A stretch of 64,000 bases of DNA, from contig NZ_JAFEUW010000001.1 of assembly GCF_025028335.1 (NCBI RefSeq), positions 124,001 through 188,000 on the forward strand. Direction: 5' to 3'. Position 1 is the stretch's first letter. Every line of letters begins with the position of its first letter. Positions 42,851 through 51,797 of this stretch are shown here, one piece after another. The position numbers and the translations under genes were made by a program. Under the pieces are notes generated by a model. That model saw only the letters and a program-made list of their open reading frames with translations. It was not told the DNA's origin and searched no databases. Source of the stretch: Brachybacterium sillae (lineage in GTDB: Bacteria; Actinomycetota; Actinomycetes; Actinomycetales; Dermabacteraceae).

Positions 42851-43717
42851 GTGCGGGGAACGGACCCGTCGCGACGCCTCACCCCGCACGGGGAGACGCG
42901 GTACTCGCCGTCGTCACTGCTGAGGGCCCTGTCCTCCGACCCCCTCGGTGTGAACGACGTCGACGGTCACGACGCCGAGGCCGAGCACATCACCCCGCCC
43001 GAGACCCCGGGCCGCCGGATCGTCACCGCGCTCCTGGCCGTGGCCCTGGGTGTCGTGGTCTCGACGTCAGTGCTGCAGCTGCGCGACCTGAACTCCGCGG
43101 ACAGCAGCCCCCGTGCCGCCCTGGTCGCGGAGGTCATCACCTACCGGGAACGGGCCGAGACGCTCGTGCGGGACAACGAGCGTCGACAGGCGGAGCTCAC
43201 CGCCCTGCAGCAGGAGGTCTGGGAACAGGGAGAGCCCGATCTCGCCGCGGAGCAGACGCGGCTGCAGATCCTCTCAGGAAGCGTCCCCGTCAGCGGCCCT
43301 GCCGTGGTGCTCACCGTCGACGACTCCCTGCCGCTGCCCACGGTCTCCGGGGACCAGCAGGGCGTCGTGAACCGGGTGAGCGACACCGACCTGCAGATCC
43401 TCGTCAACGGACTGTGGGCTGCCGGGGCGGAGGCCATCACCGTCAACGACCAACGGATCACCCCCACGTCCGCGATCCGCACCGCCGGCGGAGCGGTGCT
43501 GGTCGATTTCCGCGCCCTCTCCCCGCCCTATCGGATCGTGGCGGTCGGTGATCCCACCGCGCTTCGCGGCTCCGTGGAATCGGGGGAGGCGGGGACCTAT
43601 CTGCAGGAGATCACCACCCGGTACGCGCTGCGGGCGAGCTGGGGGGAGGAGACCTCGGCCCACCTGCCGGCTCACCCTTCCGGTCCGCTGCAGGAGGCCC
43701 GTCCTGCCGGTGGCTGA
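42851..43717 (+). CDS. DUF881 family membrane-anchored protein (first copy)
   Basis: A 288-residue protein with a single transmembrane helix near residues 56-78 (IVTALLAVALGVVVSTSVLQL). An external coiled coil follows (residues ~95-140), then the DUF881 domain with GPAVVLTVDDS, GLWAAGAEAITVNDQRI, and YRIVAVGDPTAL. DUF881 genes flank the small basic protein in many Gram-positive genomes near division or phospholipid genes; their function is not established. It starts 2 bp after the methyltransferase-like gene. Pairs with the second copy at 44167. Confidence 0.88.
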   Translation: MRGTDPSRRLTPHGETRYSPSSLLRALSSDPLGVNDVDGHDAEAEHITPPETPGRRIVTALLAVALGVVVSTSVLQLRDLNSADSSPRAALVAEVITYRERAETLVRDNERRQAELTALQQEVWEQGEPDLAAEQTRLQILSGSVPVSGPAVVLTVDDSLPLPTVSGDQQGVVNRVSDTDLQILVNGLWAAGAEAITVNDQRITPTSAIRTAGGAVLVDFRALSPPYRIVAVGDPTALRGSVESGEAGTYLQEITTRYALRASWGEETSAHLPAHPSGPLQEARPAGG

Positions 43718-43837
43718 GGCGTACAGGGACGGGTCCCCGGGAGGACCACGGCTCGGTGGTACCGTGCCCGGGTCACGCCCTCGGCTCCCGGCGGGGGCGT
43801 CTCCCCTCGGACGCACGGAACATGAGGAGCTGCCCGG

Positions 43838-44170
43838 ATGATCGCCGTCATCGGACTCGCCCTGGGAGTGATCCTGGGGTTGGTGCTGCAGCCCGATGTG
43901 CCCGTCGCCCTGCAGCCGTACCTGCCGATCGCCGTGGTCGCCGCCCTCGACACCCTCGCCGGCGGTCTGCGCGCCGCCCTGGATGCGGTCTTCGACGCCC
44001 ACGTGTTCATCACGTCGTTCCTGTTCAACGTGCTGCTCGCGTCCTTCATCGTGTTCCTCGGCGACCAGCTGGGGGTGGGCAGCCAGCTCTCCACTGCCGT
44101 CGTCGTGGTGCTGGGGATCCGCATCTTCGCCAACGCCGCGGCCATCCGGCGCCGCCTGTTCCGCGCATGA
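43838..44170 (+). CDS. sbp: Small basic protein Sbp (DUF1290)
   Basis: A 110-residue, almost entirely hydrophobic protein with three or four membrane helices. Family signatures are LGVILGLVLQPDVPVALQPY, VAALDTLAGGLRAALD, SFLFNVLLASFIVFLGDQLG and a basic tail IRRRLFRA. Named Sbp in Bacillus; role unknown, always found beside DUF881 genes. An AGGAG precedes the ATG, and its TGA overlaps the next ATG. Confidence 0.92.
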   Translation: MIAVIGLALGVILGLVLQPDVPVALQPYLPIAVVAALDTLAGGLRAALDAVFDAHVFITSFLFNVLLASFIVFLGDQLGVGSQLSTAVVVVLGIRIFANAAAIRRRLFRA

Positions 44171-44955
44171 CGAGCACGCCCCCTGAACCCGCGGACTCCC
44201 CGGTCGACGATGCCGCCCACGTCGACCGAGTGCCGTCGCGCCGCACCGCCTGGAGGCGGTTGCGCAACATCCTGCGCCCCCGACACCGGCTCAGCCAGTA
44301 CGTGGTGGGCACGCTGTGCGCGCTGCTGGGGCTGTCGCTGGTGATGCAGGTGCAGCGCACCGACCAGGACGAGTACGGCGGGCTGTCGCAGCAGGAACTG
44401 CTGCGGATGCTCGACGAATCCGACCGCCAGACCGAGCAGCTGCAGCAGGAGGGGCGGGACCTCGACCGCTCCCTGCAGGACCTGCGCCAGGGGCGCGCCG
44501 ATTCGGAGGCTGCGCGCCAGGCCGCGGAGGACCAGCTGACCACCCTGCGGATCCTCGCCGGCACCGCCCCGGCGGTCGGCCGAGGAGTGGTGATCCAGGT
44601 GAGCGCCCCGCCCGGCACCCTGCGGGCCCCGACACTGCTGGGCATCATCCAGGAACTGCGCAACGCCGGAGCGGAGGTCATCCAGATCGATGACGTGCGG
44701 GTGGTGGCCTCCACGGCGGTGACCACCGGACCCGACGGCACCCTGCTCGTCGACGGGCAGCCCCTCGACTCCAGCGTGGAGATCCGTGCGATCGGCGACC
44801 CCGCCGTCATGGAACCGGCCCTGAAGATCCCCGGCGGGGCCGCCGACGACACCACCGCCGACGGCGCGACGCTCACGGTGCGTCGCGCCGATGAGGTGAC
44901 CGTCGACGCCGTCGTCGACCCCCCAGAGCCTACCTACGCGAACGAGGTCAAATGA
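44167..44955 (+). CDS. DUF881 family membrane-anchored protein (second copy)
   Basis: A 262-residue paralogue of the first DUF881 protein. An N-terminal cytoplasmic region is followed by one membrane helix (YVVGTLCALLGLSLVMQ, about 42-58) and a strong Gln/Arg-rich coiled coil (residues ~70-120). The DUF881 domain has GRGVVIQVSAPPGTLRAPTL, NAGAEVIQIDDVRVVAST and GTLLVDGQPL. It overlaps sbp by 4 bp (ATGA), which supports the start at 44167 over the longer frame from 43756. Confidence 0.88.
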   Translation: MTSTPPEPADSPVDDAAHVDRVPSRRTAWRRLRNILRPRHRLSQYVVGTLCALLGLSLVMQVQRTDQDEYGGLSQQELLRMLDESDRQTEQLQQEGRDLDRSLQDLRQGRADSEAARQAAEDQLTTLRILAGTAPAVGRGVVIQVSAPPGTLRAPTLLGIIQELRNAGAEVIQIDDVRVVASTAVTTGPDGTLLVDGQPLDSSVEIRAIGDPAVMEPALKIPGGAADDTTADGATLTVRRADEVTVDAVVDPPEPTYANEVK

Positions 44956-45088
44956 TCGTCAAGTTCTCGTCGGATGGGTTCGCGGGCCGGTCCGTGCGCC
45001 GTCACCCGTGCGAGGATGGACCCGCCGGGGGGCCGTCGGTCCACCGATCGACCGGCACCGGCACAGGACGTACGCAGGGGGTGGAACC

Positions 45089-45523
45089 GTGACGGACAGC
45101 GGGGACAAGCATCGGCTCGACGAGACCTCGACTCTTCAGGCCCTGTCGATCCCGGAGGACTTCGAGGACCAGGCCGCGAGCCTGGGGCCGCAGGACACCG
45201 CGGCCATCGCCGCCCTGCCGCAGGGCAGCGCGCTGCTGATCGTCCGCAAGGGCCCGAACGTGGGTGCGCGTTTCCTGCTGGACGCCGACCGCACCGTCGC
45301 CGGGCGTCACCCGCAGAGCGAGATCTTCCTCGACGACGTCACCGTCTCCCGCAAGCACGCCGCCTTCGTGCGCGACGGGGACGGCTTCCTGGTCCGCGAT
45401 CTCGGCTCCCTGAACGGCACCTACGTGGGTCGGGAGCGCGTCGATGAGGCGCATCTCGAGGCCGGCCAGGAGGTCCAGATCGGGAAGTACCGCCTGACCT
45501 ACCACCCCTTCACGCGGGGCTGA
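45089..45523 (+). CDS. garA: FHA-domain protein, GarA/OdhI-like
   Basis: A 144-residue FHA protein. The N terminus carries DETSTLQAL, like the ETT-type phospho-threonine motif that Ser/Thr kinases modify in GarA/OdhI. The FHA domain (about 70-140) has GRHPQSEIFLDDVTVSRKHAAF and DLGSLNGTYV with the conserved Gly-Arg, Ser-Arg-His and Asn residues. In relatives, GarA binds and inhibits 2-oxoglutarate dehydrogenase and glutamate dehydrogenase when unphosphorylated. The GTG at 45089 begins the family-like N terminus; the longer frame from 45008 has no SD. It is followed 3 bp later by ftsR. Confidence 0.85.
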   Translation: MTDSGDKHRLDETSTLQALSIPEDFEDQAASLGPQDTAAIAALPQGSALLIVRKGPNVGARFLLDADRTVAGRHPQSEIFLDDVTVSRKHAAFVRDGDGFLVRDLGSLNGTYVGRERVDEAHLEAGQEVQIGKYRLTYHPFTRG

Positions 45524-45526
45524 TCG

Positions 45527-46222
45527 GTGGCGGCCTCCGCATCGCGCAGGCCGAGCCCCACGGGTGATGCGCGTCTGAGCATCGGCCAGGTGCTCGAGCA
45601 GCTGCGCGACGAGTTCCCAGACCTGTCCCACTCCAAGCTGCACTACCTCGAGGCCGAGGAGCTGATCTCCCCGCAGCGCACCCCCAGCGGGTACCGCAAG
45701 TACTCCCGGGACGACGTCGACCGACTGGTGTTCATCCTGCGCGCACAGCGGGACCGCTTCTGGCCGTTGAAGGTCATCAAGGAGCATCTGCTCGAGCACG
45801 GCCTCGACGGCGGTGAGGTCACCTCCATCGCCTCCCGGCCAGGACCCTCCGCCCAGCTGCACCCCGTGCGGATGGACCGCCGTCAGCTGCGGCGGGAGGC
45901 GCGGGTCGAGGAGGAGTTCCTGCAGGAGCTCGAACAGTTCGGGATGCTCGATGCCTCCGCCACCGAATACGGCAGCACGGACCTCGACGTGGTGCGGTCC
46001 GCGCAGGCTCTCGCGGAACACGGGCTGCATCCACGGCATCTGGGCCTGCTGCGCACCAGCGTGCAGCGCCAGGCGCACATGATCCGCTCCGTCGCGATGC
46101 CCCACAGCCGGCCGGCCGATTCCGCCGCCCGTGGGGGAGCGGAGGACCTCGCACGCTCCCTCGGCGAGGAGATGAACACCCTCCACGACGCCCTGCTGCG
46201 CACCGCGCTGCGGCGACTGTGA
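45527..46222 (+). CDS. ftsR: MerR-family regulator FtsR
   Basis: A 231-residue MerR-type regulator. The N-terminal HTH is LSIGQVLEQLRDEFPDLSHSKLHYLEAEELI, followed by the wing and SGYRKYSRDDVDRLVFILRAQRD. The FtsR family in Corynebacterium activates ftsZ and division. Position directly after the FHA gene is conserved in actinobacteria. The C-terminal half has no cysteine metal site, so it does not look like a metal sensor. Confidence 0.85.
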   Translation: MAASASRRPSPTGDARLSIGQVLEQLRDEFPDLSHSKLHYLEAEELISPQRTPSGYRKYSRDDVDRLVFILRAQRDRFWPLKVIKEHLLEHGLDGGEVTSIASRPGPSAQLHPVRMDRRQLRREARVEEEFLQELEQFGMLDASATEYGSTDLDVVRSAQALAEHGLHPRHLGLLRTSVQRQAHMIRSVAMPHSRPADSAARGGAEDLARSLGEEMNTLHDALLRTALRRL

Positions 46223-46351
46223 CGGGACGGGTGTCGGGAGCGAGCCCGGCGTGTCGCACCGCTTCGACCGGTACACCCGCAACCTCGGGGTAGGCTGAGC
46301 GCACGTGCCCTCGCTCCTTCCCCTCGGAGGGCGCCCCCACTGGAGGCTGAT

Positions 46352-46936
46352 GTGACCACTGATCGACCGGCGGATCGCGCTGCGCAGTCGACCGTGCCCG
46401 CGGAGTCCGCGCAGGGAGTCCTGTTCGACGACGTCGTCGACACCCCCGGCGAGCTCGGCTACCGCGGCCCCGCCGCATGCAAGGCCGCGGGCATCACGTA
46501 CCGGCAGCTCGACTACTGGGCCCGTACCGGGCTGGTCGAGCCGAGCGTCCGCGGTGCCTCCGGTTCCGGGTCGCAGCGTCTGTACGGCTTCCGCGACATC
46601 CTGGTCCTGAAGGTCGTCAAGCGTCTGCTCGACACCGGTGTGTCCCTGCAGCAGATCCGGGTGGCCGTGGCCGCGCTGCGCGAGCGCGGTGTCGAGGACC
46701 TCGCCCAGATCACCCTGATGAGCGACGGCGCCTCCGTGTACGAGTGCACCTCCGCCCAGGATGTCTTCGACCTGGTCCAGGGCGGGCAGGGCGTGTTCGG
46801 CATCGCCGTCGGCCGCGTGTGGCGAGAGGTCGAGAACGATCTCGCCGTTCTCCCGAGCGTCGACCCCGCCGACGAAGCCGCCCTGTCGATGCACGACGAG
46901 CTCGCGGCCCGGCGCCGCGCCCGCCAGGCCGGCTGA
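46352..46936 (+). CDS. MerR-family transcriptional regulator
   Basis: A 194-residue MerR-type regulator. The HTH spans GYRGPAACKAAGITYRQLDYWARTGLVEPS, followed by GSQRLYGFRDILVLKVVKRLLDTGVSLQQI. It corresponds to the second MerR gene of the garA-ftsR cluster; a DUF151 nuclease gene that often lies between the two MerR genes is absent here. A 129-bp gap before it contains a TAGGCT hexamer at 46291-46296, a possible promoter. The GTG start follows GGAGG. Confidence 0.88.
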   Translation: MTTDRPADRAAQSTVPAESAQGVLFDDVVDTPGELGYRGPAACKAAGITYRQLDYWARTGLVEPSVRGASGSGSQRLYGFRDILVLKVVKRLLDTGVSLQQIRVAVAALRERGVEDLAQITLMSDGASVYECTSAQDVFDLVQGGQGVFGIAVGRVWREVENDLAVLPSVDPADEAALSMHDELAARRRARQAG

Positions 46937-47009
46937 ACCCCGAGCCGGAGACTCCGGGCGGAGACCCCACGCGCCAGCGGCTCTCGCGCCGCGTCCTCGG
47001 CGGCCACGC

Positions 47010-47050
47010 GATCGGCCCCGGTCCACCACTGCGGTGGACCGGGGCCGATC
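47010..47050. terminator. Bidirectional terminator hairpin
   Basis: A perfect 18-bp stem (GATCGGCCCCGGTCCACC, 47010-47027, with its complement at 47033-47050) and a 5-nt loop. It lies between the convergent MerR and ParA-like genes. Confidence 0.85.
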
Positions 47051-47085
47051 TCAGTGCGGAAGGCGCGCCGGGCAGATGCGGTCGA

Positions 47086-47877
47086 TCAGCCCTGCGGGCG
47101 AGCCGCGAGGACCGTCTGCAGCAGGGCGTCGAAGTCCGCCGTCAGGCGCGGGCCGCTCGCGCCCTCGTACTCGTGCAACGGCACCGCACCACCCTGGGCC
47201 TGCTGCAGGCCCACGCGCTCCTCGATGACGGGGGAGAGCACCAGGTCACCGAACAGGTCGCGCAGCTCCGCCAGACGGTACTGATGCTCCACCGACCGGG
47301 GGCGGTAGCGGTTGACGACGATCCCCAGCGGCTCCAGATCGGGAGCCAGGCCGTCCTCGCGCATCTCGCGGGTGAGCTTCAGCGCGCGATCCGCGGCGGT
47401 GACCGCGAAGAATCCCGGCTCGGAGACCACCAGGGAGCGGTGGGAGGCGGCCAGGGCCATCTGCGTGAGCCCGTTGAGCGAGGGCGGGCAGTCGATCAGC
47501 ACGAGGTCGTACTCGTAGGTGCGGCGCCCCAGGGCCTCCCGCAGCCGCCGCAGCTCCTTCGCCGCGGGAGCGGGGGAGTCGACCATGCTGGAGCGGTGCG
47601 AACCGGGCAGGACGTCGAGGTGGGAGGACGCCGAGGCGGACCACGGGGTGGGGCGAATCGCACGATCCACGGTCTCAGTGCGCGGGGAGGCGATCACGTC
47701 GGCGACATCGGGGGAGGCCCCCGGTTCACCGAGCAGCCCCAGGGTCGAATCCCCCTGCGGGTCAAGATCGATGACGAGCATGTTCACCCCCTGGTGCAGG
47801 GCGGCGGACGCCAGACCGAGGGTGACGGACGTCTTGCCGACACCGCCCTTGAGGGAACACACGCTCACAGTGAACAC
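47086..47877 (-). CDS. Second ParA-family ATPase
   Basis: A 263-residue ParA/Soj-like ATPase distinct from the one at 28593. The deviant Walker A is SLKGGVGKTSVTLGLAS, then MLVIDLDPQGDSTLGLL, and Walker B VLIDCPPSLNGLTQMAL. No ParB, centromere-like repeats or replication gene lie beside it. Chromosomal orphans like this may position cell components other than DNA. Likely start is the GTG/ATG at 47877, which puts the P-loop near residue 10. Confidence 0.9.
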   Translation of the reverse strand: MFTVSVCSLKGGVGKTSVTLGLASAALHQGVNMLVIDLDPQGDSTLGLLGEPGASPDVADVIASPRTETVDRAIRPTPWSASASSHLDVLPGSHRSSMVDSPAPAAKELRRLREALGRRTYEYDLVLIDCPPSLNGLTQMALAASHRSLVVSEPGFFAVTAADRALKLTREMREDGLAPDLEPLGIVVNRYRPRSVEHQYRLAELRDLFGDLVLSPVIEERVGLQQAQGGAVPLHEYEGASGPRLTADFDALLQTVLAARPQG

Positions 47878-47954
47878 CCGGTCATCCTATCGAGCGCGCG
47901 GTGACCGGGACTGCGCCGCTACTCTCACGGGGGCGCAGGCGTGAAGGAGGTCGC

Positions 47955-49016
47955 ATGGCGGAGCACGACAGCTCGGAGACGAAACGGGACGAGGCACGGG
48001 GCGGGGCGTCGTCCGAAGTGCTGCTGGAGGTGCTCGAGGGCTGCAGGGAGGACGCCGCCCGGGAGGCCTCCGCCCTGGGAGCCGTCCAGGTGCTGTCCCC
48101 GACGGAACTGCGCCTGCACACCGATGACCTCGCCGGCTGCCGGACCCTCCGCCGGGTCGTCACCGCCTCCCTGGTGAGCGCCCATCCGGCCCGTCGCCCC
48201 CGGGAGCTGCTGGCCACCCCGGTGCAGCAGCAGCTGGACACGCAGCTGCAGCGGATCCTCACCCTGCGGCCCCGCGTCCGGTTCAGCGGGGTGCGGATCG
48301 AAGCGGCCGGGGCCGACAGCCCGGACATGCGCCGCCTCGCCGAGGCGATCGGCGACCTCACCGGGCTGCCGGTCGTCGAGGACGGCGACCTGAGAGTGCG
48401 GGTGCGTCCGAGGCCGGGGGAGCACGGCCGCTGGGAGATGCTGCTGCGGCTCACCCCGCGGCCGCTGTCGGCGCGGGCCTGGCGCACGATCGACTACCCC
48501 GGGGCCGTGAACGCCACCATCGCCGCGAGCGTGCTCGACCGCCTGCAGGTGGGGGCGGATGACGTACTGCTCGACCCCACCTGCGGCTCGGGCACCTTCC
48601 TCATCGAACAGCTGCACGATGTCGCACCGCGCCGCACCGTCGGCGTGGATCTGTCGGCCACGGCGATCGACGCGGCCCAGCAGCATCAGCGGGCGGCCCG
48701 CCGCCGCGGACGCATCGACTGGATCGTCGGCGACGCCCGGGAGGTGACACTGGAGAACGGTGTCAGCCGCGTGGTGATGAACCCGCCGTGGGGCATGCTC
48801 CACGGGGAGCACGGGGAGACCGAGGCGCTGTACCGGGATCTGCTGGAGCGGATGGCGCAGCTGTGTGTGCCCGGGGCGCGCCTGGCCCTGCTCACCCAGG
48901 AGGTGCGCCGCACCCGGGCGCTGATCGACGACGCCCCAGCAGGATGGCGGATGCTCTCGGAACACCGGTACTTCCAGAAGGGGCACCGCCCGGCGCTGTT
49001 CCTGCTGGAGCGCTGA
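47955..49016 (+). CDS. RNA N-methyltransferase-like protein (THUMP/Trm14 type)
   Basis: A 353-residue methyltransferase. The N-terminal ~170 residues look like a THUMP-containing RNA-binding region. The C-terminal Rossmann domain has SAM motif I LLDPTCGSGTFLIEQL (about 200-215), GVDLSATAIDAAQQH, and the catalytic VVMNPPWGMLHG, typical of N2-guanine or N6-adenine RNA methyltransferases (RlmL/Trm11/Trm14 group). The substrate RNA is unknown. A strong AAGGAGG at 47944-47950 fixes the ATG at 47955. Confidence 0.82.
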   Translation: MAEHDSSETKRDEARGGASSEVLLEVLEGCREDAAREASALGAVQVLSPTELRLHTDDLAGCRTLRRVVTASLVSAHPARRPRELLATPVQQQLDTQLQRILTLRPRVRFSGVRIEAAGADSPDMRRLAEAIGDLTGLPVVEDGDLRVRVRPRPGEHGRWEMLLRLTPRPLSARAWRTIDYPGAVNATIAASVLDRLQVGADDVLLDPTCGSGTFLIEQLHDVAPRRTVGVDLSATAIDAAQQHQRAARRRGRIDWIVGDAREVTLENGVSRVVMNPPWGMLHGEHGETEALYRDLLERMAQLCVPGARLALLTQEVRRTRALIDDAPAGWRMLSEHRYFQKGHRPALFLLER

Positions 49017-49072
49017 GGATCCGTCACCGGCGGCAGCGCGCCCCCGTGAACTGCCCGGCGGCCCTGCCGGTC

Positions 49073-49720
49073 TCAGACGCCGCGCCGGCCCCGCTGCAGC
49101 GCCGCCAGGGTGTCCTCGTCTCCGATCACCTCGACCTGGGTGACCTCATCGCGACCGAAGATCCACAGCAGCAGCTCTGAGGCGGGGCCGTGCACCCGGA
49201 CGGTCCCCTCAGGGTGGCGCGTCCGCACCCTCACCCCGCCGTGCGGGGAGACCAGCGTGACGTCGACCGGCACCCGCACCAGGACCCGTGCGGCGCGGCG
49301 CACGAGCGCCCACAGTTCCCGCTCGGCCTCGGCCCCGAGGGGGCGGGGCTCCCAGCCCGGCTGGGCGCGCAGCAGATCCTCGTGGTGGACGAGATACTCA
49401 CCGGTGTTCACGAGCTGGTCGATCGGCCTCAGGGGCGACAGCCGTGCCGGGCCTGAGCGGAACTCCTCGACACGGCGGGTCCACGAGGTCTCCCGGCGGC
49501 GCTCCAGGGCACGGCGGGTGCGCTCCGCGACGGGAGGCACCGGCACCGCCTCCCCGAGGGCGAGGTCGGGCCGGGTCTCCCGCACGATGAGGTGCTCCAG
49601 GAGATCCTCGGCGTCCCATCCGGGCAGGATCGTCGGGGCGTCGGGTCCGAGTCGGTCGAAGTCGTCGGCGAGCGCCCGGCGCTCGCGCTGGACCAGGGAC
49701 TGATGCTGACCGGTGTCCAT
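49073..49720 (-). CDS. TIGR03085 family metal-binding protein
   Basis: A 215-residue protein of the DinB / maleylpyruvate-isomerase-like fold group, TIGR03085 subfamily. Typical features are LVQRERRALADDFDRLGPDAPT, PGWDAEDLLEHLIVRETRPD with a metal-ligand His, and NTGEYLVHHEDLLRAQPGWE with paired His residues. Role unknown; related proteins use mycothiol. The ATG at 49720 lies 6 nt from a TACGGT hexamer (49732-49727) with no SD, so leaderless expression is likely. Confidence 0.85.
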   Translation of the reverse strand: MDTGQHQSLVQRERRALADDFDRLGPDAPTILPGWDAEDLLEHLIVRETRPDLALGEAVPVPPVAERTRRALERRRETSWTRRVEEFRSGPARLSPLRPIDQLVNTGEYLVHHEDLLRAQPGWEPRPLGAEAERELWALVRRAARVLVRVPVDVTLVSPHGGVRVRTRHPEGTVRVHGPASELLLWIFGRDEVTQVEVIGDEDTLAALQRGRRGV

Positions 49721-49903
49721 GGGGGCACCGTAGCGCGGGCAGCCGAGCATGCCCTGGTCGAGGCCGGGCAGAAGCGCGTGACGTGGAGGTGGGGCGCCCG
49801 GGAGCCCGGGCGGTCCGGTCGGTCGGGCAGAGGGTCGCCTCCGACAGGCGGGGGATGGCGCCGGTGGTACGAGAGTCCGCGACCGATGTCGCAGACTGGA
49901 CGC

Positions 49904-50710
49904 GTGGATCAACAGCGTCATCTGTATGCCCGTCTGGGAGCCCGCGTCGCCGAGGGCACCTCGGTCGCCCTCCTGATCGCCGTCTCCGCCAGCACCCCGG
50001 TGGGGGAGGAGCGCTTCGAGGCCCGTCTGAACGGCGAGGACGTCCCGGTGGAGGAGACCACCGACCCCTTCGGGAACCGACTGCACATCCTGCGGGATCT
50101 GCCGGCGGGGGACCTCGACGTCGAGTACGAGGCGCAACGGGCCGGCCAGGCGGCCCCGGCGCCCGTCGAGGCGGGGGACGACGCCGTGTATCTGCGCCCC
50201 TCGCGCTACTGCGAGGTCGACAAGTTCGCCGCGCCGGCTGCGGAGATCGTCGGGGGCCGTGAGGGTCAGGCGGCGGTGGATGCCGTGGTCGCGTGGGTGT
50301 ACGAGCACCTGTCGTATGTGCCGGGCTCCAGTACCATCACCGATTCCGCGCGCAGCACGTGGCTGTCACGCAAGGGTGTATGCCGCGATTACGCGCACGT
50401 GACCGCGACGCTACTGCGTGCCGCCGGCATCCCCGCCCGCTGCGTGTCGGTGTACGCGCCGGGGCTGTCGCCGATGGACTTCCACCTGGTGGTGGAGGCG
50501 CTGGTCGACGGGGCCTGGCAGGTGGTGGATGCGACGCATATGGCGCCGCGGGAGTCGATGGTGCGGATCGCCACCGGCTTCGACGCCGCCGACACCGCCT
50601 TCTCGACCACCCTGCACGGAGACCTGCGGCTGACCTCGCTGCGGGTGCTCGCCACGGTCGATCCGGAACTGCCCCGCGAGGTGTGGGCGCAGGCGGTGCC
50701 TCTGCGCTGA
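49904..50710 (+). CDS. Transglutaminase-like cysteine protease family protein
   Basis: A 268-residue protein with an N-terminal beta-rich region and a transglutaminase-like core. The Cys-His-Asp triad is visible in SRKGVCRDYAHVTATLLRA, MDFHLVVEALVDG and WQVVDATHMAP. The family includes putative proteases and crosslinking enzymes; no signal peptide is present, so it is probably cytoplasmic. The GTG at 49904 lies 6 nt from a CAGACT hexamer (49892-49897) without an SD. The longer upstream frame overlaps the neighbouring gene in antisense and is not used. Confidence 0.88.
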   Translation: MDQQRHLYARLGARVAEGTSVALLIAVSASTPVGEERFEARLNGEDVPVEETTDPFGNRLHILRDLPAGDLDVEYEAQRAGQAAPAPVEAGDDAVYLRPSRYCEVDKFAAPAAEIVGGREGQAAVDAVVAWVYEHLSYVPGSSTITDSARSTWLSRKGVCRDYAHVTATLLRAAGIPARCVSVYAPGLSPMDFHLVVEALVDGAWQVVDATHMAPRESMVRIATGFDAADTAFSTTLHGDLRLTSLRVLATVDPELPREVWAQAVPLR

Positions 50711-50714
50711 CGGC

Positions 50715-51665
50715 TTAGTCCTCGTCGGTGTCGGTCCCGCGCTCATCGGTGTCGGGCTCGTCGCGGCCGCCCTCGTCGTCGCCGAGTCCCGCCAGGTACT
50801 GCTCGACCTCTGCGGCGAGTTCCTCGGCGCTGGGCATGTCGCTCTCGTCGAACCCGGGACCGGCGGTGAGCGTGCGGTCGTGGTTCTCCTCGAGCCCGGC
50901 CACCAGCTGCTGGAGCTGCGGGGCCTGCGCCACTTGCTGGTCGATGTTCTCCCGGACGGCCTGAGCGGCCTGCTCCAGCGCCCCGACGGGGATGTCGGGG
51001 CCGCCCTCCTCGCCGAGGGCCCGCAGCAGCGCGATCGCGGCGTCGGGGTAGGCGATGTCGGCCAGGTACTGCGGGACGTGGGCGAGGACGCCGACCACGT
51101 CATGGCCCGCTTCGGCCAGACGCATGGTCAGGACGGCGTTGAAGCTGCTGCGCAGGCGGAAATCCGTGGGCATGGGGCGGTGCACGACGATGTCGGCGGG
51201 ATCGCCGGCCCAGCGGGTCACGTGCAGGTCGCGGGTGTGCGGCACGGGGGCGGGGAACGCGCTCACCAGCAGGGTGCGGCGGATGCCGATCTGCTCGGTG
51301 ACGATCCGCATCGCGGAGGCGATGCGCTCCCACTGGAAGGACGGCTCGGGGCCGGTGAGCAGGAAGAAGGGCTGGCCATCGGGAGCGGTCACCTCGTGCA
51401 GCAGCACCTCCGGCTTCTCGTAGTCGGTGAAGCGGTCCCTGGCGAGCACCACCTGCGGCCGGTGACCGGTGTAGTCGAACACCTGGTCCATGTCGAGGCG
51501 GCCCACCACCCGGTTCGGCAGGGTGTTCAGGACGTGATCATCCAGCAGGGCGCGTGCGGCGCCGGTGTCGCCGAAGGCCCCGAGGGTCACGACGAGGGTC
51601 TCACCGCGCAGGGTGCGGGAGTCCACGTGCTTCTCGTAGCTGAAGAGGGTGGTGGGATCGGTCAT
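50715..51665 (-). CDS. PAC2 family protein
   Basis: A 316-residue PAC2-family protein, related to proteasome assembly chaperones. The core fits the fold: LVVTLGAFGDTGAARALLDDHVL, FLLTGPEPSFQWERIASAMRIV, LVSAFPAPVPHTR, and AHVPQYLADIAYPDAAIALLRAL. The last ~60 residues are acidic and disordered. Actinobacterial members are sometimes linked to the Pup-proteasome system, but no proteasome gene lies in this window. A good SD (AGGAGGAG) precedes the ATG. It is convergent with the transglutaminase, 4 bp apart. Confidence 0.92.
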   Translation of the reverse strand: MTDPTTLFSYEKHVDSRTLRGETLVVTLGAFGDTGAARALLDDHVLNTLPNRVVGRLDMDQVFDYTGHRPQVVLARDRFTDYEKPEVLLHEVTAPDGQPFFLLTGPEPSFQWERIASAMRIVTEQIGIRRTLLVSAFPAPVPHTRDLHVTRWAGDPADIVVHRPMPTDFRLRSSFNAVLTMRLAEAGHDVVGVLAHVPQYLADIAYPDAAIALLRALGEEGGPDIPVGALEQAAQAVRENIDQQVAQAPQLQQLVAGLEENHDRTLTAGPGFDESDMPSAEELAAEVEQYLAGLGDDEGGRDEPDTDERGTDTDED

Positions 51666-51797
51666 GTCTCCTCCTGGGTCGTCACCGCCGTCCCTCGGGC
51701 GGGCCTTCCGCAGGGGTCAACCGCCCGAGGCCCCCGATTATTCCGGGTAGGTCCGCGACCGCGCCGCAGGCACGGACCGGGAGTCGTCGGATCGCGG

